Shown here: positions 1 to 8,154 of the stretch, one piece after another
How positions within the stretch are numbered: the stretch's first letter is position 1
Layout: the number at the start of each line of letters is the position of its first letter
DNA from: Chersky-806 sp038252255
GTDB lineage: Bacteria; Actinomycetota; Acidimicrobiia; IMCC26256; JAENVU01
DNA length: 64,000 nucleotides
NCBI GenBank assembly: GCA_038252255.1
Contig: JBBSAM010000012.1
Span: 62,001 to 126,000, forward strand
Direction of reading: 5' to 3'
The notes under the pieces: model-generated
What the model was told of the DNA's origin: nothing
Database searches by the model: none
Seen by the model: the letters and a program-made list of their open reading frames with translations, nothing else
Position numbers and translations under genes: made by a program

Positions 1-1208
1 GATCTGGGCGAACGTCGCTCGACTCACCAGCCAGTGCGCGCCGGTCCGGTGCGCGCGACCCTCCATCGGGCCGAGCACCGCATGTCCATCTCGGAGCAGC
101 CTGAACCAGACGACCGCGTCGTCCGGACCGAGGAACTTGAGGTGCTCGACCTCGAGAGTTGCCTGCGTGTTCGCACCAGCGGTCGCACGGGTTCTCGCCT
201 CGCGCAGGGCCGGCCCGAGGTTCGCACCGCCTTGTACCGCTGGAACGGCCTCGCCGTCCTCGCTCAACGTGACCATCCGCTCGAAAGCTTCGCGCACCTT
301 CGTCTCGGCGCTCTCGACGTCGTCCGGCGGAGGACCGGTCGGGATGTGCTGCTCGGCCAGATCTGCGGGGGCGGGAAGAGACGCGAAGGTCGCCGGGAAC
401 TGGTCGCGGTGATGGCGCATCATCGCTTCGCTCAGCTGGGATTCGTCGTGGACGTCGACTCCCGCCAGGTCGATTCCGGCTCGGCGCATCGACTCCACCC
501 GAAACTCGATGTGGCTCCGCCATCCCTTGCCATCCGGCGGAACGAACGCGAACACACTGGGGTCGATGGCTTCGGAGCGTTCGAACACCTGCGTTGTCCA
601 AGTCGAGCAGATCTCGCCTTCGAAGCGACCTCGACGGCGAGGACGATGCCGGTCTCCTGGTCGACCCGGCACGAGTGCTCGGTGCCGAGCCACGGCGGCA
701 TCACGAACGGATTGTGGATCCCGTGCGTCGGATCCGGGATGGGGCGCAGCTCGAGCCACCAACACGGCCGGTCGGCCACGACATCCGTACCCCGGACGTC
801 GATATCGCACCGGGAGGCGACCCAGCGCGAGTGCAGCAGCGCGGTCCAGGGAGGACCCACCTCGTCGCCCCCCGAAAGGCGGTAGCCGCCTATGTCCGGC
901 ACGTAGGTCAGTCGCTCGGCGCCATCGTGGATCGTGACGATGGGCCCTGAGTCCTCGCGCCAACGCGCGGTGCCGGAGAGCCAGAGCTCGCAGCGAGTTC
1001 CTTCGTCCTCTTCGTCGTCGTCGCCCGGGCTGCTCGTGATCAGCAGCGTCGAGCGCGAGCCGTCGACCGCCTCGCGTTGGCGGTTCCACCACTCGTGGAC
1101 GCGGACGATGGCGTCCTGGTCCGCGACCTGTCGCGCGCGGATGTGCAACGCCTGCACGTCACGCGGCGATTGGTACAGCGCTTCGAGCACATCTCCGAGC
1201 CTGCCCAC
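1..1208 (-). CDS. LolA-like/MTB12-like protein, frameshifted, 3' end off the window
   Basis: The frame opening near 1208 reads as a plausible soluble protein rich in Trp and acidic residues, up to ...TGIVLAVEVAS at about 621. It then turns into Arg/Ser-rich nonsense. The next frame reads FEGEICSTWTTQVFERSEA from 624 and stays open to base 1, ending in WLVSRATFAQI. That ending resembles the C-terminal SnoaL/MTB12-type domain of actinobacterial antigens. One missing T in the TT at 623-624 would join the halves as VAFEGE. The first part recalls lipoprotein-sorting (LolA-like) proteins, but there is no signal peptide. The start is uncertain: GTG at 1208 fits the protein better than a TTG at 1247 that abuts a hairpin. 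The break could be a sequencing error or a real inactivation. Function unknown. Confidence 0.65.
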
Positions 1209-1248
1209 GCCACCGACGGTAGCGCTGCGCCCGCCGCCCCACTCCAAG

Positions 1249-1297
1249 GTTTTGGCGTCAGTAGGGACCCGGATGGGGTCCCTACTGACGCCAAAAC
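1249..1297. repeat. Near-ideal 22-bp inverted repeat (hairpin)
   Basis: The arms at 1249-1270 and 1276-1297 are perfect reverse complements (outer part GTTTTGGCGTCAG) around a 5-nt loop, GGATG. It lies between the stop of the aldo/keto reductase and the start of the LolA-like gene, both leftward. It could end transcription of the former, but no T-tract follows in either direction. A dispersed palindromic element is the alternative. No second copy was noticed in the window. Confidence 0.85.
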
Positions 1298-1308
1298 GGG
1301 GCTGGGAT

Positions 1309-2277
1309 TCAGACGGCGGCGGCGATCTCGGCCATCACCTCGGCGGGGAGCGGGCCTGCGCCGGCTGCCGCGACGCAGTCGGCGAGCTCCTCGCGGTTCT
1401 TCACGCCGAGCACCACCGAGTCGATCCCCGGCATCGTGAGCGCGTACCGGTGCGCGAGCGCGGCGGTGGACATCCCGAGCGCGCGGGCGATGTGACGCAC
1501 GGGCTCGGCGCGCCGGAAGTCCATGGTCACCGGGTCGTCGGGCGCGAGCTCGCGGTCGAGCGCGTCGGTGATCGCGCCGGCACCGACGGCGCGGATGCCG
1601 AGCACACCGACGCCCTGCTCGACCGCGACGTCGATCACCTCCCGCGGCCGGGCCGGCTCTTCGTAGCGCCGGATCTCCGCCGGGGAGTCGAGCAGGTTGG
1701 CGATCGCCTGCACGACCGCGGGGCGGGGCTCGTCCCGCAAGGCCCGGAGCGCCGTGTCCGGCGGGCCGGTGCCGGTGATGCCCCACGCACCGACGATCCC
1801 TTCGTCCACGAGCGCGGCCATCGTCGGGCGCCAGGCCTCGGTGTACGTGGTCCAGCTCGTCGCGTGGCGGGGTTGGTGCTCGCCGAGCTGGGGGAGCACA
1901 CGGCCGTCGTCGACGATGTAGGTGTGGAGGAAGCAGAGATCGACCCGGTCCAGCTGCAGGGTCTCGAGGCTGCGGTCGAGCGAGCGCCGGATGCGGTCTC
2001 CGGGAAGCTCGTCCACGGGATCGCCGAGCATGACCTTCGTCGACACGCGGACGCCGGCCGGCAGCGAACCGGCGTACGCCTCGGCGACGACACGTTCGGA
2101 CTCCCCGCGCCCGTACATCGGGGCGAGGTCGAGGAGGTCGATGCCTGCGGCGACCGCCGCGTGGACCGTCGCGACGGCCTCGTCACGATTGGTGGGTCCC
2201 CACACCTGACCGAGACCGCCACCTCCGAGGCTCAGGACGCCGACCGGCCCGAGCGCGCCGAGTGGACGCTGCTGCAA
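1309..2277 (-). CDS. Aldo/keto reductase
   Basis: 322 residues, the usual length for a single-domain NADPH-dependent aldo/keto reductase with a TIM-barrel fold. The catalytic tetrad is visible: Asp50 (DLLDLAPMYG), Tyr55, Lys81 (VSTKVM) and His118 (CFLHTY). The C-terminal part keeps the cofactor-binding context (VVLGVKNREELADC). The start is TTG at 2277, only 4 nt after the stop of the upstream flavin oxidase, so the two genes are almost certainly cotranscribed. The substrate cannot be read from sequence. The family reduces aldehydes or ketones, or oxidises the corresponding alcohols. The stop is followed closely by the strong hairpin at 1249-1297. Confidence 0.88.
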   Translation of the reverse strand: MQQRPLGALGPVGVLSLGGGGLGQVWGPTNRDEAVATVHAAVAAGIDLLDLAPMYGRGESERVVAEAYAGSLPAGVRVSTKVMLGDPVDELPGDRIRRSLDRSLETLQLDRVDLCFLHTYIVDDGRVLPQLGEHQPRHATSWTTYTEAWRPTMAALVDEGIVGAWGITGTGPPDTALRALRDEPRPAVVQAIANLLDSPAEIRRYEEPARPREVIDVAVEQGVGVLGIRAVGAGAITDALDRELAPDDPVTMDFRRAEPVRHIARALGMSTAALAHRYALTMPGIDSVVLGVKNREELADCVAAAGAGPLPAEVMAEIAAAV

Positions 2278-2281
2278 GCGC

Positions 2282-3673
2282 CTACCCGGCCGGTGGGATG
2301 TTCTGGTTGTGGGAGAAGAGGTTGCGCGGATCCCACTTCTCCTTCAGCTCACGCAGTCGCCGGTACTTCTCGGGCCCGAAGGCGGCCTCGACCCGGTCCG
2401 CTCCCTCGTCGCCGATGAAGTTGAGATACGCGCGCCCGGTCGTCCACGGCTTCATCGCCGACGCGATCGCGCGCGTGTAGGCGATGTTGCGCTCAGTGTC
2501 GGCCGGGTCCGCCCACATGGAGAGGAAGTGCAGGTTCCAGGGCGCGGTGCGTTGGCCGAATGCGGTTGCCTCCTCGTCGACCCGCGACGACGCGCCGCCA
2601 CCGGGCACCAAGATCACCTGCGTCAAGGGAGAGACCGGCGCCGTCGCGTGCTCGACCAGCGTGTCGACGGCCTTGTCGGGCAGCTCGCCGAGGAAGTCGG
2701 CCGTCCAGTAGTTCTGCATGCCCTTGGGGGCCGCCCCGTCGAGGAGCTGTTGCACGGCGAGATACGGCATCGGACCCAGGAGATCGAGGCCCGGAGGCCC
2801 GAATTCCGCGAGTGCCCGGAACGCGGCAGGGCCGTCGTCCACGGCGCCGGCGTACAGGCACACGACCCCGATCACCGGCTGGCCGCGAACGGGCTCGGGG
2901 ACGAAGTCCTCCGGCGGTGCAGTGATGAAGGCGAGCCCACTGCACACCTCGTCGGGCGCGTTCTCCATGAACTCCCGGTAGAAGCGCACGAGCTCCTTGC
3001 CCATCGCCGCGGGGTACATCAGCATCCCGCCGTACACGATCGGGCCGAGCTCGTGGAGCTTCAGGTGAAACGCGGTGACGATGCCGAAGTTGCCGCCGCC
3101 CCCGCGCAAGCCCCAGAACAGATCTGGGTTCTCGTCTTCCGAGGCGATGACCTGCTCGCCCTCGGCGGTGACCACCTCGGCCTTGATCAGGTTGTCGCAC
3201 ACGAAGCCGAGCTTCCGCTCCAACCACCCGCTGCCGCTGCCGAGCGTCAGGCCGGCGATGCCGGTGGTGGAGACGCGACCGCCGGTGACGGCCAACCCGA
3301 GCTCCTGGGTCGCGGCGTCGAGCTCGCCCCACGTGAGTCCGGCCTCCGCGCGTACGGTCTTGGTGGCCGGGTCGACCTTCACGCCCTTCATGCCCCGCAG
3401 GTCCACGCAGATCCCGTCGTCGCAGACGGCGGAACCAGTGACGCCATGGCCGCCCCCGTACACGGAGAGCGCCAGGTCCCGGTCGCGGGCGATCCGCACG
3501 GCGGACGCGACGTCGTCCGCGTCGGCGCAGCGGGCGATCAGCCCGGGATGGCGGTCGATCATCCCGTTGAACACGGCTCGGGCCTGGTCGTAGGCATCCG
3601 TGCCCGGATGGAGCAGCTCGCCCTTGAAGCCAGGTAGCTCAAAGCTGCCCTCGGTCACACGCGTATCAGCCAT
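2282..3673 (-). CDS. FAD-linked oxidase, berberine-bridge-enzyme-like
   Basis: 463 residues from the ATG at 3673, preceded by a GGGAGGGG ribosome-binding site. A frame-extending ATG at 3703 lacks one. The N-terminal half is a PCMH-type FAD-binding domain with the flavin-linking His76 in YGGGHGVTG and the DLFWGLRGGGGNFG signature. The second flavin-linking Cys of true berberine bridge enzymes is replaced (RVSTTGIAG), so a single 8-alpha-histidyl FAD link is expected. The C-terminus has the BBE motif (EKWDPRNLFSHNQNIPP). It oxidises an alcohol, sugar or similar substrate with O2 or another acceptor; the substrate is unknown. It forms a two-gene unit with the aldo/keto reductase and is divergent from glutamate decarboxylase. 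Confidence 0.88.
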   Translation of the reverse strand: MADTRVTEGSFELPGFKGELLHPGTDAYDQARAVFNGMIDRHPGLIARCADADDVASAVRIARDRDLALSVYGGGHGVTGSAVCDDGICVDLRGMKGVKVDPATKTVRAEAGLTWGELDAATQELGLAVTGGRVSTTGIAGLTLGSGSGWLERKLGFVCDNLIKAEVVTAEGEQVIASEDENPDLFWGLRGGGGNFGIVTAFHLKLHELGPIVYGGMLMYPAAMGKELVRFYREFMENAPDEVCSGLAFITAPPEDFVPEPVRGQPVIGVVCLYAGAVDDGPAAFRALAEFGPPGLDLLGPMPYLAVQQLLDGAAPKGMQNYWTADFLGELPDKAVDTLVEHATAPVSPLTQVILVPGGGASSRVDEEATAFGQRTAPWNLHFLSMWADPADTERNIAYTRAIASAMKPWTTGRAYLNFIGDEGADRVEAAFGPEKYRRLRELKEKWDPRNLFSHNQNIPPAG

Positions 3674-3753
3674 CGTCCCCTCCCAGGAAGTCCCGTACCC
3701 CATCTTCGGACAGGAGCCGCCGCTGGATCAACTTGGCCGCCGACCCTGCACCG

Positions 3754-3775
3754 TTCACCCGATGTGGATGATTCC
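3754..3775 (+). promoter_or_regulatory. Regulon palindrome, site A (upstream of glutamate decarboxylase)
   Basis: Core TTCACCC-gatgt-GGATGAT (3754-3772) followed by TCC. It matches the consensus ATCAYCC-N5-GGRTGAT(GCC) found at five other good promoter sites in this window. It points rightward to the gene at 3885. A weak -10-like TTCAAT lies 21 nt after the core (3794-3799). The regulator is unknown. Confidence 0.6.
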
Positions 3776-3789
3776 GCGTCTCCCGCCGT

Positions 3790-3816
3790 CCGGTTCAATC
3801 GGAGGTCGTGAACCGG
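3790..3816. promoter_or_regulatory. 8-bp inverted repeat in the glutamate decarboxylase leader
   Basis: CCGGTTCA (3790-3797) and TGAACCGG (3809-3816) are perfect reverse complements separated by 11 nt. They sit between palindrome A and the gad start. This may be a second operator or an RNA stem. It is unrelated in sequence to the recurring 7-5-7 palindrome. Confidence 0.35.
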
Positions 3817-3884
3817 TCGGCTCCTGCTCGCGGAGCACACTCGTTCTGTTGATCCCGCCCCGGCCCCGAAGCTGAAGGAGCACG

Positions 3885-5297
3885 ATGGCACTGCACCGGA
3901 AGACGGCGCCCGACACCGGAGAGACCCCCGAGCAGGCTGCGCACCGCTCGGTCATCGATCCGATCTTCGCCCGGGCAGGTGAAGCGGCTTCCGCGCCGCA
4001 CCACGACCTGCCGGCGTTCGGCATGCGGCCCGACACCGCGTACCAGGTCGTGCACGACGAGCTGATGCTGGACGGCAACGCACGGCTCAACCTGGCGACG
4101 TTCGTCACCACGTGGATGGAGCCACAGGCCCAAACCCTCATGGCTGAGACGTTTGACAAGAACATGATCGACAAGGACGAGTACCCGCGCACGGCCGAGT
4201 TGGAGATGCGGTGCGTGAACATGCTCTCCCGGCTGTGGAACTCACCGGACGAGGAAGAAGCGACCGGCACGTCCACGACCGGCTCGAGCGAGGCCGCGAT
4301 GCTCGGCGGCATGGCACTCAAGTGGCGCTGGCGGGACCGGATGCGCGCCGCGGGGAAGCCGACCGACAAGCCCAACATGGTGATGGGCATCAACGTGCAG
4401 GTGTGCTGGGAGAAGTTCTGCCGCTACTGGGACATCGAGATGCGCCTCGTCCCGATGGAGGGAGACCGGTTCCACCTGAATGCAGAAGAGGCGGTCAAGC
4501 AGTGTGACGAGAACACCATCGGCGTGATCCCGGTGCTGGGCTCCACGTTCGACGGCAGCTATGAGCCCGTGGCGGAGATCTGCGCGGCGTTGGACAAGCT
4601 CCAGGCTGATACCGGTCTCGACGTGCCGGTCCACGTGGACGGCGCGTCGGGCGCGTTCGTCGCGCCCTTCATCGACCCGGACGTCGTCTGGGACTTCCGC
4701 CTGCCTCGTGTCCAGTCGATCAATGCCTCCGGCCACAAGTACGGGCTCGTCTACCCGGGCGTGGGGTGGGTGGTGTGGCGCAACCCGGACGTCCTGCCGG
4801 ACGACCTCGTCTTCAAGGTCAACTACCTCGGCGGGGAGATGCCGACGTTCTCGTTGAACTTCTCGCGCTCCGGCAACCAGATCGTGGCGCAGTACTACTG
4901 CTTCATCCGGCTCGGGTTCGACGGGTACCGGCGCATCCAGCAGGCCTCGCGTGACGTCGCGATGCATGTGTCGAGCAAGGTGGCCGAGCTCGGGCCGTTC
5001 GAGCTCGTCACCGACGGGAGCGAGCTGCCGGTGTTCGCGTTCGGATTGAAGCAGGAGGTGGAGCACTACACGGTCTTCGACGTCTCCCGTCTGATGCGCG
5101 AGCGCGGGTGGCTCCTGCCGGCGTACCGGTTCCCGGCGAATCGCGAAGACCTGGCTGTATTGCGAATCGTCGTGAAGAACGGCTTCACCCATGACCTCGC
5201 CGAGTTCCTCATCGCCGACCTCGGACGCGTCATCGAATATCTCAACCGGCTCCAAGGGCCGCTGCCCGCCGAGCCCGGGGAAGGGTTCCACCATTGA
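3885..5297 (+). CDS. gad: Glutamate decarboxylase (PLP-dependent)
   Basis: 470 residues, matching bacterial GadA/GadB in length. It converts L-glutamate to 4-aminobutyrate and CO2, consuming a cytosolic proton. The PLP site is clear: HVDGASGAF (Asp252) and INASGHKYGLVYPG with Schiff-base Lys285. The start at 3885 has AAGGAG seven bases upstream. The protein ends GEGFHH. In E. coli GadB a near-terminal His caps the active site at neutral pH, so the terminal His pair may play the same autoinhibitory role (inference). No gadC antiporter is adjacent; a K+ channel gene follows. Palindrome A lies about 110 bp upstream and suggests co-regulation with other stress-type genes of this block. Confidence 0.95.
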   Translation: MALHRKTAPDTGETPEQAAHRSVIDPIFARAGEAASAPHHDLPAFGMRPDTAYQVVHDELMLDGNARLNLATFVTTWMEPQAQTLMAETFDKNMIDKDEYPRTAELEMRCVNMLSRLWNSPDEEEATGTSTTGSSEAAMLGGMALKWRWRDRMRAAGKPTDKPNMVMGINVQVCWEKFCRYWDIEMRLVPMEGDRFHLNAEEAVKQCDENTIGVIPVLGSTFDGSYEPVAEICAALDKLQADTGLDVPVHVDGASGAFVAPFIDPDVVWDFRLPRVQSINASGHKYGLVYPGVGWVVWRNPDVLPDDLVFKVNYLGGEMPTFSLNFSRSGNQIVAQYYCFIRLGFDGYRRIQQASRDVAMHVSSKVAELGPFELVTDGSELPVFAFGLKQEVEHYTVFDVSRLMRERGWLLPAYRFPANREDLAVLRIVVKNGFTHDLAEFLIADLGRVIEYLNRLQGPLPAEPGEGFHH

Positions 5298-5328
5298 GGG
5301 CGACGTCAGCGCGACGCGAGCGCGTAGC

Positions 5329-6060
5329 GTGAGCGAGGTGAGCGACGCGGGCGAGGAGCCGACGCAGCTCGACGGCGAAGGCCCGGCCGAGGCGCATCTG
5401 CCGGCCTACCGGTTCGGGATCGTCTTGGGCCTGCTCTTCGTGACGTTCATCTTCATGGCATCGGGACCGACCGGCGACTGGGTTCCGTTCGTGGTGGTCG
5501 TGCTCCAGGGGGCGACGCTGCTGGCGGCACTCGCTGCCGCCGGCACGCGCCGACGGCTGTGGCGCATCGTGGTCGTGGTCGTCATCGTGGCCCTCGTCTC
5601 GGGCATCTCGGTCTGGACCTCAGGGGTCGACAGTGGCGGAGGGACACTCTTCATCCTGAATGCGCTGCTCGTCGCGGGCGCACCCGTTGCGATCGCACTC
5701 GCGTTGATTCGCCGCCGGGTGATCGACATCCAGACGGTGCTCGGCGCGCTGTGCATCTACGTGCTGCTCGGGATGCTGTGGGCGTTCACGTTCGCCGCAA
5801 TCGGTGGGATCCAGACGACGCCGTTCTTCGCCCAGCAATCGAAGGGAACGGTCGCCGACTTCCTCTACTTCAGCTTCGTCACGCTGACGACCACCGGGTA
5901 CGGCGACCTCACCGCGGCCGGCGGGCTCGGGCGGGCCGTCGCCGTGCTCGAAGCGTTGCTCGGCCAGCTCTACCTGGTCACGATCGTGGCGGTCATCGTC
6001 AGCCGCATGGGTCGCAGCGAGCGACCGTGGAACCGCCGCTCCAACCAGGCGGACGGCTAG
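5329..6060 (+). CDS. Potassium channel, Ion_trans_2 type
   Basis: A membrane protein of about 243 residues. Four hydrophobic segments come first, then a pore module: helix (CIYVLLGMLWAFTFAAIGGI), selectivity filter TLTTTGYGD near residue 187, and a last helix (LLGQLYLVTIVAVIVSRMG). The filter identifies a K+ channel; no RCK/TrkA domain follows. The frame stays open back into gad, but the GAD stop at 5297 and GTG codons at 5329 and 5338 make a start just after gad likely. No clear Shine-Dalgarno separates them. It is probably cotranscribed with gad, which would pair proton consumption with K+ flux (inference). Its stop overlaps that of the opposing lipoprotein gene. Confidence 0.85.
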   Translation: MSEVSDAGEEPTQLDGEGPAEAHLPAYRFGIVLGLLFVTFIFMASGPTGDWVPFVVVVLQGATLLAALAAAGTRRRLWRIVVVVVIVALVSGISVWTSGVDSGGGTLFILNALLVAGAPVAIALALIRRRVIDIQTVLGALCIYVLLGMLWAFTFAAIGGIQTTPFFAQQSKGTVADFLYFSFVTLTTTGYGDLTAAGGLGRAVAVLEALLGQLYLVTIVAVIVSRMGRSERPWNRRSNQADG

Positions 6061-6503
6061 CCCGAGGGACAGGCGGCCTTCACCTGGTCGAGCAGCGCCG
6101 AGGTGGTGCTCCCGACCTTCGTGATGGCCTTGCCGAGCGCCGAGACGTTGTCGGTCAACGATCCGTTGCCGACCTCGTTGACGGCCGTCTTCAGGTCGTC
6201 GATCGACGACGTCACCGCGTCGACCTGCGGCTGGTAGTCGGTCTTGGCGGCGCTCTTGAGGTTGTCGAGGTCCTTCTGCAGGCTTTCGAGCTCGGATTGG
6301 ATCCCGCTCTTCCCTCCGGTCAGCAGAGAGGGATCCTCGAGCGACTTCAGCTCCTTCTCGAGCTTGGTCCGCGCGTTGCAGACCGCGTTCTTGCTCGTGC
6401 CTGCCTGCGTCGTCGTCGTGGAGCTCGAGTCGTTGGAGCTGCAGCCCGCGAGCACGGCGAGGCCGAGCGTCGCGACGGCCGCGACCACCAATGCCTTCTT
6501 CAT
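6057..6503 (-). CDS. Small lipoprotein, helical, unknown function
   Basis: 148 residues from an ATG with GGGAGGAC just upstream. The longer frame back to 6683 is not needed. A lipoprotein signal peptide is clear: MKKALVVAAVATLGLAVLAGC, with lipobox LAGC and Cys21 as the acylation site, followed by a Ser/Thr linker. The mature part is heptad-like and rich in Lys, Leu, Asp and Ser (LEKELKSLEDP, LESLQKDLDNLKSAAK), suggesting long helices outside the membrane. No catalytic motif is seen. It is transcribed from the palindrome B promoter and is divergent from DUF2252. Confidence 0.85.
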   Translation of the reverse strand: MKKALVVAAVATLGLAVLAGCSSNDSSSTTTTQAGTSKNAVCNARTKLEKELKSLEDPSLLTGGKSGIQSELESLQKDLDNLKSAAKTDYQPQVDAVTSSIDDLKTAVNEVGNGSLTDNVSALGKAITKVGSTTSALLDQVKAACPSG

Positions 6504-6537
6504 CAGGCGTCCTCCCGGAAGACGGTTCAACGAGCGG

Positions 6538-6583
6538 AACCTAATGGTGCGGCGGGTGGCCGGCATCCACCAGATGGGATGAA
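6538..6583 (-). promoter_or_regulatory. Regulon palindrome, site B, with -10 hexamer, for the lipoprotein
   Basis: Read on the minus strand, the core is TTCATCC-catct-GGTGGAT (6583-6565) followed by GCC. It is nearly identical to site D. The hexamer TAGGTT (6543-6538) starts 21 nt after the core, and the ATG follows at 6503. The palindrome would be centred about 44 bp upstream of transcription start, a class II activator position. Confidence 0.62.
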
Positions 6584-6603
6584 CGAGGGGCGTTCCCGTC
6601 CGG

Positions 6604-6622
6604 ATCATCCGATGTGGGTGAT
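6604..6622 (+). promoter_or_regulatory. Regulon palindrome, site C (upstream of DUF2252)
   Basis: Core ATCATCC-gatgt-GGGTGAT, oriented rightward toward the gene at 6722. It lies back-to-back with site B about 40 bp away in the same divergent region. A weak hexamer, CAGCAT, occurs 21 nt downstream. Confidence 0.6.
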
Positions 6623-6721
6623 GTCGCGGGAGGCAGGCTCGACCAGCATGGGAGATCGATGGGTGCCGCGCCGCGCGTCGCACTCAGACTGCCGGCCGAG
6701 ACCAGAAGGACGGAGACCTCG

Positions 6722-8140
6722 ATGAGTCCATCGCGAGTCGTCGAGCACGTGACACCCGAGCAGCGCGTGGCGTTGGGCCGCGCGGCACGATCCGCGGTGC
6801 CGCGATCGAGTCATGGAGCCTGGGCGCCGGCGGCCGACCGACCGGATCCCGTCGACCTGCTCCGGCAGCAGGCCGTGACCCGCGTGCCCGAGTTGGTGCC
6901 CATCCGCCACGCCCGGATGCTCGCCTCGCCGTTCGCGTTCTACCGCGGCGCGGCGTTGGTTATGGCCACCGATCTCGCGAGCACGCCGAGCTCGGGCATC
7001 CGGGTCCAGTGCTGCGGGGACGCCCATCTCGCCAACTTCGGCGGCTTCGCGGCGCCGGACCGGACGCTGGTCTTCGACGTCAACGACTTCGACGAGACGC
7101 TCCCCGGTCCGTGGGAGTGGGATGTGAAGCGGCTGGCGGCGAGCTTCGACATCGCGGCCCGGTCGCGGGAGTTCGATGACAAGACCCGCGCGCGGATCGT
7201 CCGAGAGACGGCGCGCGCATACCGGGATGCCATGCGGGAGTACGCAGGCATGCGCAACCTCGACCTGTGGTACCTGCGGCTGGACGAAGCCGCAGTGATG
7301 GAGAAGTGGCGAGACAAGGTCACTCCTGCGGTGATGAAGCGCTTTCAGAAGAACGTGGCGAAGTCCCGTACCCGAGACAGTCTGGGTGCGTTCGCCAAGC
7401 TGACCGGCGTAGTGGACGGACAGGTCAAGATTGTCAGCAACCCACCACTCGTCGTCCCGCTCGGGGAGCTGCTGCCCGAGGTAGCCGCCGCCGAGCTGCG
7501 CGACCTGCTGCATGAGTGGTTCCGGGGGTATCGCCGGACGCTGCAGGCGGATCGGCGCCAGATCCTCGAGTCGTTCGAGCTCGTCGACTTCGCCCGCAAG
7601 GTGGTGGGGGTGGGAAGCGTGGGAACGCGGTCGTGGATCGCGTTGCTGCTCGGGAGGGACGGCGGCGATCCCCTGTTCCTGCAGATCAAGGAGGCGGAGG
7701 CCTCCGTGCTCGAGCCCTACGTCGGGAAGGCCGCCTACGCACACCACGGCCGCCGTGTGGTGGAGGGCCAGCGCCTGATGCAGGCGGCCAGCGACATCTT
7801 CCTCGGTTGGGACCGCGCCACTGGTCTGGACGGCACCCCGCGTGACTTCTACGTCCGCCAGCTCTGGGACGGGAAGATGTCAGCCGACGTCGACACGATG
7901 AACCCGGAAGTCCTCGGCACCTATGCCGAGATCTGCGGCTCCACCCTGGCTCGTGGCCACGCGCGGTCCGGCGACCGCATCGCGATCGCGTCATACCTCG
8001 GGACCGGCGACGCGTTCGATCGCGCCATCGCGGAGTTCGCGGCGGCGTACGCCGATCAGAATCAACGCGACTACGAAGCCGTCGCGGCGGCGGCGAAGGC
8101 CGGCGTGATCCCCGTCGACGAGAACGAAGCCACCCGCTGA
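6722..8140 (+). CDS. DUF2252 family protein
   Basis: 472 residues from ATG 6722, with a GGAG purine run about ten bases upstream. The frame opens earlier, but that part is non-conserved and overlaps the promoter palindromes. Hallmarks of the family are present: SPFAFYRGAA, CCGDAHLANFGGF (about 98-110), VFDVNDFDET (about 117-126) and WEWDVKRLAASF. The GDAHLANFG/DVNDFD pair resembles the catalytic and metal-binding loops of aminoglycoside-phosphotransferase-like kinases, so a kinase-like fold is a reasonable inference. No activity is established for the family to my knowledge. The gene stands alone and converges with the ClC gene. Confidence 0.85.
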   Translation: MSPSRVVEHVTPEQRVALGRAARSAVPRSSHGAWAPAADRPDPVDLLRQQAVTRVPELVPIRHARMLASPFAFYRGAALVMATDLASTPSSGIRVQCCGDAHLANFGGFAAPDRTLVFDVNDFDETLPGPWEWDVKRLAASFDIAARSREFDDKTRARIVRETARAYRDAMREYAGMRNLDLWYLRLDEAAVMEKWRDKVTPAVMKRFQKNVAKSRTRDSLGAFAKLTGVVDGQVKIVSNPPLVVPLGELLPEVAAAELRDLLHEWFRGYRRTLQADRRQILESFELVDFARKVVGVGSVGTRSWIALLLGRDGGDPLFLQIKEAEASVLEPYVGKAAYAHHGRRVVEGQRLMQAASDIFLGWDRATGLDGTPRDFYVRQLWDGKMSADVDTMNPEVLGTYAEICGSTLARGHARSGDRIAIASYLGTGDAFDRAIAEFAAAYADQNQRDYEAVAAAAKAGVIPVDENEATR

Positions 8141-8154
8141 ACGAACGGCTGCGG

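Noticed and set aside
3541..3560. ATCATCC half-site resembling the regulon palindrome
   Set aside because: It lies inside the flavin oxidase coding sequence and has no matching second half.
934..3637. Long rightward open frames (934-2418 and 2309-3637) opposite the aldo/keto reductase and flavin oxidase
   Set aside because: They are mirror frames of clearly conserved leftward genes, rich in Arg, Gly and Asp, and show no family motif.
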